From Mastacembelus armatus (taxonomy: Eukaryota; Chordata; Actinopteri; Synbranchiformes; Mastacembelidae), in assembly GCF_900324485.2 (NCBI RefSeq), contig NC_046653.1:23455285-23519284 (forward strand): a DNA stretch of 64,000 nt, read 5' to 3'. This document shows positions 50,122 to 60,791 of this stretch, one piece after another. Under the pieces are notes generated by a model. The model saw nothing but the letters and a program-made list of their open reading frames with translations. It had not been told where the DNA came from and made no database searches. Made by a program: the position numbers and the translations under genes. Positions within the stretch are counted from its first letter, which is position 1, and every line of letters starts with the position of its first letter.

Positions 50122-50858
50122 ATGACCATGGGCAAGGTGTGTACAGCGTCACCTTGTCAAACTGAAGAAACATGACATTTATACTTTATAGAAACTGTGA
50201 CAGTGTCTCCTTCATCTTTGTTTTTTCAGATCATCTTCTATGAGGACAGGAACTTCCAGGGTCGCTCCTATGAGTGCATGAGCGACTGTGCCGACATGTC
50301 CTCCTACCTGAGCAGGTGCCACTCCTGCAGGGTGGAGAGCGGCTGCTTCATGGTCTACGACCGCACTAACTACATGGGAAACCAGTACTTTGTCAGAAGG
50401 GGAGAGTACTCCGACTACCAGCGTATAGGCATGAGTGACTGCATCAGGTCCTGCCGTATGATCCCCATGGTACCATACCTCATTATTTGCTGTTAACTTG
50501 AAATCCCACCTTAGAGAAATTAAAAACAATGAACCTGTTGAAGACAAAACTATTTCATGTTCTCTCATTCACGTTGCAGCACAGAGGCCAGTTCAGGATG
50601 AGGATCTACGAGAGGGAGAACTTCGGGGGTCAGATGTATGAGCTGATGGACGACTGCGACAACATCATGGACCGCTACCGTATGTCCGACTGCATGTCCT
50701 GTAACGTGATGGACGGCCACTGGCTGATGTACGAGCAGCCCCACTACAGAGGCAGGATGATGTACCTGAGGCCTGGAGAGTACAGGAGCTTCAGGGACAT
50801 GGGATACAGTGGCATGAGGTGGATGAGCATGAGGCGCATCATGGATTCTTGTTATTAA
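50122..50858 (+). CDS. Gamma-M crystallin, plus array gene 9
   Basis: Predicted 177 aa. Exons: 50122-50136 (MTMGK, donor GTGTGT), 50230-50469 (80 codons) and 50580-50858. The upstream ATG adds two residues before Met-Gly-Lys. Exon 2 ends CCC ATG as in its relatives, but the donor that follows is GTACCA instead of GTAGGT, a weak site that could lower splicing efficiency. The first domain has [13 protein letters not shown], with Thr replacing Pro, and a short loop [16 protein letters not shown]. The second opens [15 protein letters not shown] and ends RRIMDSCY, with an added Tyr. No canonical AATAAA lies close downstream; an ATTAAA overlaps the stop (50855-50860). Convergent with the first minus-strand gene. 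Confidence 0.9.
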
Positions 50859-50860
50859 AG

Positions 50861-52913
50861 CATTAGTATATCAAAACAAGGCAATCTAGTGATTCTCCTT
50901 TAACGGAATTCATTCGTTACGAATTGATGAGTCTCACACAGGAAATTACAACCTAAAGTCATGACAAACATATGTTGAGGTTAGAGAGTCACAAACATGG
51001 TTTTAGGGTCACTACGGTCACACCATCAGACGCAGTGTCAGCCTGTACTAAGTGATGTCGAACTGAAATAATATGACCAATCCAGCTGTTTTTAACAGTA
51101 CAGGAGGATAAATCATAATTAAGTGCAGCTTTAACTACAGAGATGGTTCAGAGGGACGTCACGTGGCCTCTGTGGAAAACAAAGTGAATATACTGTCATA
51201 CAAGAATGAGAAAATTAAAGGATAGAAGTGGCAGAAAATTTTCATTCAGATAAAAACTCAAAGTATGAGTGTTAAAAACTGGCTTAGTCTGTGGACGTCT
51301 GACTAACTTTAACAAATCAGCCAATTCTGTAATAAAATATTTAGTAAATTAGCATTTGTAAATATTTAGTGAAAAAAAATATGTCCAAAATCTCTGTTTT
51401 TGTATATCAAGCTGTATGAACTGTATATAATTACTCATAATTATTATTTACAAATGCAGTACATGAATATATGTTAGATACAGGGGGAATACTTTTTCAG
51501 CAACAAAGAATAACTTTGTAAAATCATATATGTTATGTAACAAAAGGTTTACAGGCTTTTCAAAAAGGCTGACATTCAAAACCAATTGATTAACATTATA
51601 ATGTAGGTGCTGTAAGAGAAGAGAAAAGCCACGCTCGCCCATCAGAATCACATTGTGACACATAATAGAGAAAAGCACAGGATTTTGTTTTGCTGGTAGT
51701 CTTTTGTCTGAGTTTATTAAACAGAACAAAAACCATTTTGTAGCAGCCACAAGAGTTTTTGGAGCCATTTCATGGCCATTTCAGTAGTAAAACACTGATC
51801 TTGTGATTTTGCAAATTAAAACTGTTATCATCTTCTTTAAAGGTGGAAATCGCTGAGCTTTAAAATCACCAGATGGGTGGCTTCTTGTCTCACCACAGTG
51901 AAATATTTGTTAAATATATGTTAAAAATGCAGAATATTCTTAGATTCAGGTACCATTTTTTGCGTGACTATGAATACTGACCTCAAAACCATCCAACACA
52001 ATGTTAAAATACATTGTTCTGACCAGTGCTAGATGCTAATAGCTAGTTCTCCTCTCTGAGCTAACGAGGAGCTTTCTTCCTTTCCACCAAATTCTTTTGC
52101 AGTTTATGAGGTTTATAAACAGTATCAGGTTTGTAGTTAAAGGTGACCTGTCAACAGTTTTATAGTTATGTCTTTTTAAATACTGATCTCTGGAGAAAAT
52201 GATTTTCAGGCTTCAGGGATTTTTTTCAGTGCAGTACCGCAAGTGGCCACTAGAGAAAATGGTCCCCTGGCTCCAGCTCTTCTAATCCTTACATGGTTGT
52301 GTCCCACGGTGACTGTGCTGTAACACAGATCGTCTGTTTATCTGGATCCACATAGATATTGGACATATAGAAACTGTGGGAGTAAACCAAGCCCCTGCTC
52401 AACCCAATTAGACTGAACAGAATTTGACTTGGGTCCTAAATCGTGGCACGGGTCCTCAGAAACAAGTGCACCTAATGAAACCTCTAGTCCACCTTACCCC
52501 ATCAGATCAGCATAAGTCTAACAAACAAAACAAGACCAAGGTTTTAGTCCGAGAGTTTTTATATCCTGGATATCTCGTTGTTTGTTTGTTGTCTGGTTTC
52601 AGAGACTTGGGGTTGTAATTACTAACCATCTTGTTTCGGGGGTGCTATTGGGTTCATTCGCAGCAAGAAGACTTTTCACCTGAGAAATCATTCATAACTG
52701 TAAATTCAACCACCAACCTGAAGAAAAGATTTGACTTGCTCTTTTCAAAGCTTTGTTTATGGCTCTACGTGTTTATTTACATTTGGGTTGTTGATCAGAT
52801 CAGTTATATTCAATATTGTGTAATGTTAATTATTTGGTTCTTTTAACAGTAAAAGACAAACCACAATACCACAATAAAAGCTTGACAATCATGGTTATGA
52901 ATTACACATCATT
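50861..52913. other. Convergent intergenic region, no gene seen
   Basis: About 2 kb between the 3' ends of plus array gene 9 and minus array gene 1, the point where transcription direction flips. No coding, RNA or transposon feature is supported. Confidence 0.4.
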
Positions 52914-52941
52914 TTTATTTACTGAAGTCAAATACAGACGT

Positions 52942-53728
52942 CTAGCACATATCAGTGATGCGCCTCATGCTCATCCACCTCATGCCACTGTATCCCACGT
53001 CCCTGAAGCTCCTGTACTCTCCAGGCCTCAGGTACATCATCCTGCCTCTGTAGTGGGGCTGCTCGTACATCAGCCAGTGGCCATCCATCACGTGACAGGA
53101 CATGCAGTCGGACATACGGTAGCGGTCCATGATGGAGTCGCAGTCGTCCATCAGCTCATACATCTGACCCCCGAAGTTCTCCCTCTCGTAGATCCTCATC
53201 CTGAACTGGCCTCTGTGCTGTAGCACAATACAGGGAAAATGTAAGTATGACCATCACCAAGCATTAAAAAGTGAAGCATGTTTGTAACAACAAAGGCACA
53301 TATGGATGAGGATTCTTACATAGGGGATCATTCTGCAGGATCTGATGGAGTCGAACATCATTCCCATGCTCATCATGAACTGCATGTCATGGTACTCCCC
53401 CATCTTCAGGAAGAACTGGTTTCCCATGTAGGTGGGACGTTCGTAGACCATGAAGCAGCCGCTCTCCACCCTGCAGGAGTGGCACCTGCTCAGGTAGGAG
53501 GACATGTCGGGGCAGTCGCTCATGCACTCATAGGAGCGACCCTGGAAGTTCCTGTCCTCGTAGAAGACGATCTGAAACACAACAGAGGAAATATCTGGAC
53601 TGAGGAATCAAACAGCTCATATCAGCACCAACCTTAGACTAATTTTTCTGTTTAAAGTCTGCAATCCATTATGAGTCAAACAATTTAATTTGTGAAAACA
53701 TTTATAAATCTCCCTTTACCTTGCCCAT
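52942..53728 (-). CDS. Gamma-M crystallin, minus array gene 1
   Basis: Predicted 178 aa. Exons: 53720-53728 (Met-Gly-Lys, donor GTAAAG), 53320-53571 (84 codons, donor GTAAGA) and 52942-53217. The first domain begins [16 protein letters not shown]. It has [17 protein letters not shown] and the longest loop of the set, a Met-rich stretch [16 protein letters not shown], and ends MIPY. The second domain opens [15 protein letters not shown] and ends RRITDMC, almost the same as the plus-strand copies despite the opposite orientation. Poly(A) signal on minus at 52914-52919. It shares its extended promoter with plus array gene 1, which suggests these two descend from a common ancestor before the array flipped. 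Confidence 0.93.
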
Positions 53729-53794
53729 GACGGTGGTTCAGGTTGTTCTCAGTGGATGGTCCAACTAGCTCTGCCAAATCCATGATGCCAGGGG

Positions 53795-53861
53795 TTTTTA
53801 TACAACAACCCAGGGGCCATGATGTGTTGTTATTCAAATGTGCAAAGCTGATGAATTAGCA
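53795..53861 (-). promoter_or_regulatory. Promoter of minus array gene 1, SOX-POU type
   Basis: In gene sense: TGCTAATTCATCAGCTT (53861-53845), ATTTGAATAACAA (53839-53827), TATAAAAA (53802-53795). The element starts 37 bp before the TATA box, the same as in plus array gene 1. Confidence 0.65.
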
Positions 53862-54619
53862 GTATGACTTTTGCTGAACGGGGCCTATAAATGTCAGACA
53901 GTGGTTCTGTATCTATACATTTCTGGCAGCAGACATCTGCATTGTCTATTATAAGCATAAGCTTTGTATGTGTCTCATTCTCAGTCAGAACATTCTCCAC
54001 GTATGGTCTGATCATTTCTGATGGAAAGAACATCATCTCTGACAAGCCCATGACAGGCTTATTAAATATTCATAAAAAATGAAAATGCTCATTTTGTTTT
54101 CTTACGTTTCAGTTTCACAGCACAGAACACTCATAACACATCCTGTAAATCATCCCACACACACCAGTTTTATTAAAAAGTCACTTAGTACATTTGGATA
54201 AATGTGTACTGATGTTGATGTGCTGTAAATTTCCAGGTGACAGGAGCAACATGAGATATGAAGTAGATTACTGTATCTACAGTTTTGTAAGACACACAAC
54301 TAAACAAGACACAGTGTTTAAACTGCTCATTTCATACCACACTTTATTCAGAGTAGACTTCTGTGGCAAATGTAACTGAAATACTGTAAAATGTAAAAAA
54401 GCAATGAATAAAAAAATGTGAAAAAAGTGTTGACAGAGTTCAAAGAGTTAATGAATTAACCAGGATCCACAAGACACAGTGATTTAAATGTCGACCGAAG
54501 CTTCGTGAACAGGCAAAAACATCACATCTGACTGGTCCAATAAAACGTCTATAAAGGCATGAAATCAATAGAAAATCTATATTTTTCCTTTACATTTTCA
54601 CATGAATTAATTTGAATTT
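53862..54619. other. Intergenic, no gene seen
   Basis: AT-rich spacer upstream of minus array gene 1. No coding feature supported. Confidence 0.4.
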
Positions 54620-55350
54620 TGGATGGATGGATGGATGGATGATTCATGGATGGATGGATGGATTCATGGATGATGGATGGATGATTCATGGATGGATGGA
54701 TGGATTCATGGATGGATGGATGCAATCGATGGATTCATAGATGGATGCATGCATGGAATGATGGATGGATGGATTCATAGATGGATGCATGCATGGAATG
54801 ATGGATGCATGGATGGATGGATGGATGGATGGATGATTCATGGATGGATGGATGGATTCATGGATGATGGATGGATGGATTCATGGATGGATGGATGCAA
54901 TCAATGGATTTATAGATGGATGCATGCATGGAATGATGGATGGATGGATTCATAGATGGATGCATGCATGGAATGATGGATGGATGGATGGATGGATGGA
55001 TGGATGGATGGATGGGTGGATGGATGGATGGATTCATGGATGGATTCATGCATTGATGGATGGGTGGATGGATGGATGGATTCATGCATGATGGATGGAT
55101 AGATTCATGGATGGATGGATTCATGGATGGATGGATGCAATAGATGGATTCATAGATGGATGCATGCATGGATGATGGATGGATGGATGGATGAATGGAT
55201 TCATGCATGATGGATGGATGGATTCATGGATGATGTATGTATGGATAGATGAATGGATGGATGGATGGATGGATGGATAGATTCATGGATGGATGGATTC
55301 ATAAATGGATGGGTGGATGATGGATGGATTCATGGATGGGTGGATGGATA
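54620..55350. repeat. GGAT-based array with higher-order structure
   Basis: About 730 bp of GGAT tetramers interrupted by GATTCATG, ATGCATGCATGG and GCAAT blocks. A larger unit holding TGGATGCAAT, GATTTATAGATGG and two GCATGCATGGAATG blocks recurs at about 54,718, 54,893 and 55,133, so copies are about 175 and 240 bp apart. The open frames through it on both strands (Met-Asp-Gly-Trp or His-Pro-Ser-Ile repeats) are artefacts of a tetramer without stops. Confidence 0.95.
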
Positions 55351-55876
55351 TTTCACTGGACACTAAAAATGTGTGATGAAATGTGGAACATACAAGTAGA
55401 ATACTATTACAATTTGGCTTTAATAATATTATTCTACAGTAATTTTGGGCTGTAGTACAGTTATGGCTGCTTGTTAGTTATAGGAACATGGTGAGAACAG
55501 GAAAAATGTTTATGTCCTGGTTCATAGTAATTACAGCTCAAGTACAAAATATGCAAATCACACAGTTTTAGCCTCTTTATTCCTTTCATGAGACACTGTT
55601 TAATTTTTTAAGGTAAGATAATATGAACACACTTTCTGATGCTTTTTAACCCACAAGAACCCAATGCAACCAAAATTCACACACTTGACTGCACCAGGAT
55701 GTTCAGTAGATGTGACTTAGGGACTTAAGGTCAAGAATGATGCTGTGTAAGGAACTTTCCAGTACATTTAAAGGGTTAGTGAAACCTGTGCAGCCATGGG
55801 CTCTTATGGGTTATAGGCTATTTTTTTGAGAAACCAATGAAAACACATTCATAAAGGAGGTTAAAAATTCAACATC
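55351..55876. other. Intergenic, 3' side of minus array gene 2, no gene seen
   Basis: AT-rich spacer. An ATTAAA-type poly(A) signal on the minus strand follows at 55877-55882. Confidence 0.35.
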
Positions 55877-55924
55877 TTTAATAAACAAAGTGTTTGATAT
55901 TTACAGTAAAGTTTCACTTGATGG

Positions 55925-56767
55925 CTAAAATTCGGTGACCCTTCTGAAGGAGCCGACGATGGCGCAGGTGGCGCACCAATCACGGTACCTCCTGTACTCC
56001 CCAGGTCTCAGGAAGTACTGTCTTCCCCGGTAGTTGGGGTACTCGTAGAAGATCCAGTAGCCATTCATAACATTAGAGGAGTAGACATGGCGGTGATGGA
56101 AACGGTCAGACACACAGGGACAGTCATCCATGAACTCCATCATGTGACCACTGAAGTCTGGCTTCTCATAGATACGCAATCTGTAGGAGCCTCGATACTG
56201 TGGGAGGAAGAAATGTTTTCAATGTTATGACAAATCAAACAATAGACATATGGTCACATGGCAGACTTCTTACCACATATGAAACCATCCTGACTTTTCA
56301 AACAGCTTTGTTTTTGCAGTTTCTGGTTGTTTTCTCTGTGTTTGCAGCTGTTAACACACTTACCACTGGAATCATCCGGCACGAGCGGATACAGCTGCTA
56401 AAGCCCATCCACCTCTGGTAGTCAGGATACTCCCCCCGCCTCATGAAGTACTGGTGGCCCATGAAGTTGGGTCTCTCATAGATCATGAAGCAGCCGCTCT
56501 CCACCCTGATGGAGTTGCAGCGGCTGAAGTACGAGTGAAGGTCCGAGCAGTCGTTGCTGCACTCATAGCTCCGACCCTGGAAGTTCTTGTCCTCGTAAAA
56601 TATGATCTGGAGGAAAATAAAGGCCAAGTGTCCTGAGCAGCAGCTGTAGGTAGGTAGGTTTGCCTCACCACACGAGTTCAGCTCACAAAACATACTGAGG
56701 ACGAGCTGACAGCAGCAATGTCCTTTTTTTCTGAGCAGAGAGGAACAACAGTACTTACCTTGCCCAT
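55925..56767 (-). CDS. Gamma-M crystallin, minus array gene 2 (Trp-containing type)
   Basis: Predicted 174 aa. Exons: 56759-56767 (Met-Gly-Lys, donor GTAAGT), 56364-56606 (donor GTAAGT) and 55925-56197. It is less Met-rich than the plus array. The first domain has [33 protein letters not shown] and [14 protein letters not shown], with a Trp that the plus-array copies lack. The second opens [15 protein letters not shown], has [16 protein letters not shown], and ends [19 protein letters not shown]. Its C-terminal end closely matches the partial gene at the right window edge, so the two are probably sister copies. Minus-strand poly(A) signal ATTAAA at 55877-55882. Confidence 0.93.
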
Positions 56768-56803
56768 GGTCTCCGTTGGAGAGATTCCCCATGTTTTCAG
56801 GGC

Positions 56804-56846
56804 TTTTTATACTACCCCTTGACAAACAAAGCATTGTTATTCAAAT
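56804..56846 (-). promoter_or_regulatory. Promoter of minus array gene 2, SOX-POU type
   Basis: Plus-strand CATTGTTATTCAAAT (56832-56846) differs from the canonical SOX-POU composite CATTGTTATGCAAAT at one base, the best match of the four. TATAAAAA in gene sense lies at 56811-56804. Spacing is 35 bp. Confidence 0.7.
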
Positions 56847-58215
56847 CCTCTCCCAGTTATAACTAAAGGCCACTGGCACATGGCTCCCTTTTTGTTGGAG
56901 CACAACATTGGGTCAGAAATATGGATTTGTTTTTGAAAAAAAGGATAAATAATTAACTGGTTTGGTGTTTTGACACGCATGGACAGAGGAAAAGACTAGT
57001 ATGGTATCCACACATCCAGTGGACAATGGCTGCAGAACAATACGGAACAGCCCTTTTGCATTAAATATGTTGTGTAACAGAGAGGGAGGCCGTTCACTGG
57101 ACCCACTGTACATAAATAAAGATTTAGATTACATAAAGACTTTATTAGGGTGTATACAGTACAGTACACACATTTATAAGGTCCTATATATAACCTGTAT
57201 GTGGACGTGTACTTTTATTTTGTTTACTAACACTTTCACCTTTGACTTCAGGTGTAGTACAGACTGTCTGCTCAACTATCTGACGGGTGTATTACAGCCA
57301 TATCTGACTCTTTGAAGCCTTCACCTGTTAATAAAACAACAAACATATTTAATAGGCTGTCTGCATATTGAACACAGATATGAGTGTTCGCTGCTGTGTA
57401 TTAGCTGTTTCATTACACTTAGTGAAAAATATCTATTATGATCATTGACGATTAACATGATGGTTAATCCCAAACAATAATAAGCAGTTTGATATTATCG
57501 ACACCTGTAGTGAATGTTGTTTTGTGTATGAACATACACTGGGATGTAAAATGTAAAAGGATATTTATGTTGTGTTGTTACTGACTGTTCTTTGGGTTTA
57601 TTTGAATAAATAACTATGATTACAGTAATACTTAAAACACAAGAGGAGCTTAAAACACATTAAGCTTTTGTCACTGGTTTCTAAAAACTTTATCATCAAA
57701 ATGTTGTGTTCATCAGTTTATTTTGATTTTTTATTGATTTTTTTGGTGAAATCACCAGCATGTTGTATGTTTCCCAATGTGAGACTGCCTGTGAATAATA
57801 GACTGCTCCTGATCCCTGACTGTTTATCTCTGACTGTGTCTGGGTGGAATCAGTGCATTGGTGACGTTCAGCTGGTGCTGCTGTCAGTTTCCCATCTCTC
57901 ACTCTCTTTACCATCAGCTATAGAAACCAGCTGATCCCACTGGGGACACAAACTGGGAGAGGGAAGCTCCAGCATTGTTCCGTATGGTACGGCTAAGCAC
58001 AGAGGAGATTAAAGTACAGTGTTATAAGCTAAACTGAAACTAGGGTGGATACAGTACATTGTTTACCCTACAGCTTCCAGACAGGAGAGATCTTTCTCCA
58101 CTGTACCTGGATGTTAGAAAATGATAACAAAGCTCTGTGGTGAGCTAAGGCCTAGGAGGAAGAGCCTTTCAGCCACAGCTGAAAACTGGCAGATACACAG
58201 ACTAGAACAGGAAGA
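56847..58215. other. Intergenic, no gene seen
   Basis: About 1.4 kb between minus array gene 2 and the pseudogene. No crystallin remnant, RNA gene or transposon recognised. Confidence 0.4.
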
Positions 58216-58267
58216 TTTTATTTAGCAGTTTTATTGGGAAAACAGAACAGACGACACATGACTTTAG

Positions 58268-58995
58268 TTAAAAGTCTGTGATTCTTCTGAGGGAACCGAC
58301 TCTCGGGCTGAGGCCTCCCCAGTCGCTGTATCTCCTGGACTCTCCGGGCCAACAAGTAGTACACTCTGCCCTTGTAGTTGGGTTGGTTGTAGAGCAGCCA
58401 GTGGCCATCCATCACATTACAGGAAGTCAAAGTTTGACATGCTGAGGTGGTCCAAGATATTTAGACAGTCGTCCACCAGCTCGTGGATCTGGCCGGACAT
58501 GTGGAAGAGTTCGTAGAGCCTCACCCTGTAGGAGCCTCGGTGCTGGTGCAGGGTGAAGCCTCTGTTACCTTCTCCAGTACAATAATACATCACATTTCCA
58601 GAGACTGTCTGATTGTTTTTAAAAGGATATATGTCCTGAAGCTTTACGGCTTCCAATGTAACTTTTGAATTTAGAAAAAACAACCGTTTAACAAAAGCGA
58701 CACTTCGTCTCCAAATAATATCTGTCCTACCTGGGGGATCGGGCGACAAGAACCGAAACAGTCTTTGATGCCAATCACGTGCTGGTTATCAGCGTACTCC
58801 CCCCTCCTCAGGTAGTACTGGTTGCCCATGTAGTTGGGTCTCTCATAGACTATGAAGATGGAGTTACATCTGCTGAAGTAGACACACACAGAGGGAGAGT
58901 TTCTGTTTTACAGCTCAGTGAAACATCTCCCAACAAACAGCAGCTCGAATGTGTGCAGAAAGTGTGGGACATTAAAGTTACTTTACCTTTCCCAT
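58268..58995 (-). pseudogene. Gamma-M crystallin pseudogene, minus array gene 3
   Basis: Exon 1 looks whole (58987-58995, Met-Gly-Lys, donor GTAAAG). Exon 2 (ending 58731 at a good donor, GTAGGA) keeps only its second half. The part encoding Greek-key motif 1, with the acceptor, is missing, and an in-frame six-codon deletion removes RVESGC between CNSI and [11 protein letters not shown]. Exon 3 (58542-58268) opens HRGSYRVRLYE but has two frameshifts. One extra base lies after SNFD near 58,425, and a second shift lies near 58,350 where YYLRPGE is expected; beyond it the family end GSLRRITDF reads in the third frame. The broken frames exclude a full two-domain product. The remaining sequence is close to its neighbours, so inactivation is not ancient. 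Confidence 0.85.
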
Positions 58996-59059
58996 GGTTC
59001 TATTGGCGTCAGACTGGATTAGCAGCCCGTGCTGTCTCTGAGCCAAGCCACTGTGCTAA

Positions 59060-59473
59060 ATATAGATGTTGACTTTTACTTCATGCTCAACTTGAATCAG
59101 ATATATAAAGTGTTCAACACATGAACATACTGTGTTTTTAAGGCCCTCTTCACAACTCAGCCCACTATGGAGACTCCATTTGCAGTTTCTTTATTACAGT
59201 GGAGAGTGTTTGATTATGAACAGGTTCAGAAACGTTATGTGTTTGTGCTCTTGTTATTTGGGGACTGATTTGCAGCAAGTCACCCCCTTTTTTTTTTAAC
59301 CAACCACTCTTTAAAAGTTTTTCAGGAGACTAAGATTTTGCCTTAATCCTTGGAGTAAAATGAGCAAATGTTACCAAAAACAGTCTTCAGGTACAGTATT
59401 TTGTGTTGGTTACAGTTTTGTAGGACATTATCTGAGCATGAAGCCCCTGCAAACCCTCCAAGAAGCTCTGGGG
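59060..59473. other. Spacer between pseudogene and minus array gene 4
   Basis: No coding feature; a poly(T) run lies near 59,288-59,298. Confidence 0.35.
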
Positions 59474-60724
59474 TCAGTAGTCCATGATGCGCCTGATGGA
59501 GCCGACCCTGGCGCTCCTGCCGCCCCACTCGCTGAACCGCTTGTACTCCCCGGGCCTGATCAGGTACATCCTGCCCCGGTAGTTTGGGTGCTCATAGAAG
59601 ATCCAGTTGCCGTTGGTCACGTTGCAGGAGAAGATGTCGTTTATGTGGAAGCGGTCCATGACGCTGGGACAGTCGTCCACCAGGTCCATCACCTGACCTC
59701 CGAACTCGATCCGCTCATACAGGCGCATGTTGAATGACCTCTGCTCCTGATGTACATGATTTAATACATCAGCTAATCCTTATTTGTATATATCATACAG
59801 ATTAGTGCAAATTCACTAATGCACAAGAAATAAAACCAGTGAAAAAGAAAAAACTAATATAATTCCAGCCAACAAGACAGAACAGAAGTGTTCAAAACAT
59901 GAATCCTTTAAAATGATTAACTAAAGGAGTGAAAAGGTGTGTTTAAAGATCCAGCCATGTGCTGATCTCTGGACCTTTCCTCTCACACCACCAGCAGCTC
60001 TACATTTTTAGGTGTCCTCAGAAATATCTCAACATCTGCAAGAGGGATGGACACTAATGATGCCCAGAGGAACAGTCTCACTGACATTTGGTGATTTTTC
60101 TGGTTCTCTATCATCTCAGCGACAATGACATCATATCAGTCAATATATCTATACATATATCATATATACATCAGTCTGGTTTGTGGGTATGTATTGCCCA
60201 GAAGCAGTAGCTCACCGTGGAGATGAGGCGGCAGGAGCTGACAGAATCATTGACTCCCATCCAGTGATGGAAGTCTGGGTACTCCCCCTTCCTCAGGTAG
60301 TACTGGTTGCCGTTGTAGTTGGGGTTTTCGTAGATCATGAAGCAGCCGCTCTCCACCCTGATGGAGTTACAGCAGCTGAGCTGACACTTCAGGTCCTCAC
60401 AGTCACCGGTGCACTCACAGTGGTGGCCAGAGAAGTTCTTTTCCTCATAGAGGATAATCTACACATGGAAATAATGAGCGAGTATTGGTACGATTTTCTG
60501 TTTAATCAACCTTTTCTCTGGACCAGTTCAATTCCTTTTCTCTTTCTATAATTTAAAAAACATGCAGTAATGACTCTTAATAAAAACTCAAACAAAAACT
60601 CAAAAGAACAATCTTGAAGCCTGTTTTCACTTTGTTTCCTACAAAATAAAAGCGTTTCTCCATCACATATCAACATGAGCGTCACGCTGTCGTCCTCTGG
60701 GACTGTGATGTTTACCTTCCCCAT
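59474..60724 (-). CDS. Gamma-M crystallin, minus array gene 4 (Cys-rich first domain)
   Basis: Predicted 174 aa. Exons: 60716-60724 (Met-Gly-Lys, donor GTAAAC), 60216-60458 (donor GTGAGC, acceptor TGTAG) and 59474-59746 (acceptor ATCAG). The first domain is unusual: [16 protein letters not shown], then [17 protein letters not shown], with seven Cys in the first 34 exon 2 residues, followed by [16 protein letters not shown] and [14 protein letters not shown]. The second opens [15 protein letters not shown] instead of the usual HRGxY/F and has [16 protein letters not shown] and [19 protein letters not shown]. Long introns (469 and 257 bp) and this divergence mark it as an old lineage. A TATATATG lies at 60784-60791, 60 bp upstream of the start. 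Confidence 0.9.
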
Positions 60725-60791
60725 GTCGCCTGGTTTGCCCACCCTGTGCGATGCATCCAGCTCTTTGAAGACTCCCACCTTCACATATATA

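Noticed and set aside
52140-52850. Possible transposon fragment in the convergent spacer
   Set aside because: Its texture looked slightly different from the surroundings, but I found no terminal repeat, tail or coding frame to support a call.
52816-53223. A 135-codon open frame antisense to exon 3 of minus array gene 1, and similar His/Val-rich frames opposite most other crystallin exons
   Set aside because: They recur opposite every copy because the coding sequence is conserved. They have no independent motif, and the sense frame explains the conservation.
54677-55208. Open frames of 80-116 codons on both strands reading Met-Asp-Gly-Trp or His-Pro-Ser-Ile repeats
   Set aside because: They are a by-product of a GGAT tetramer array that has no stop in several frames.
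54620-55350. Idea that the GGAT array grew from a SINE or RTE tail
   Set aside because: No SINE body or LINE 3' end abuts the array on either side.
6000-55350. CRISPR-like or satellite arrays
   Set aside because: All tandem repeats are microsatellites or short minisatellites without spacers, and the genome is a vertebrate one.
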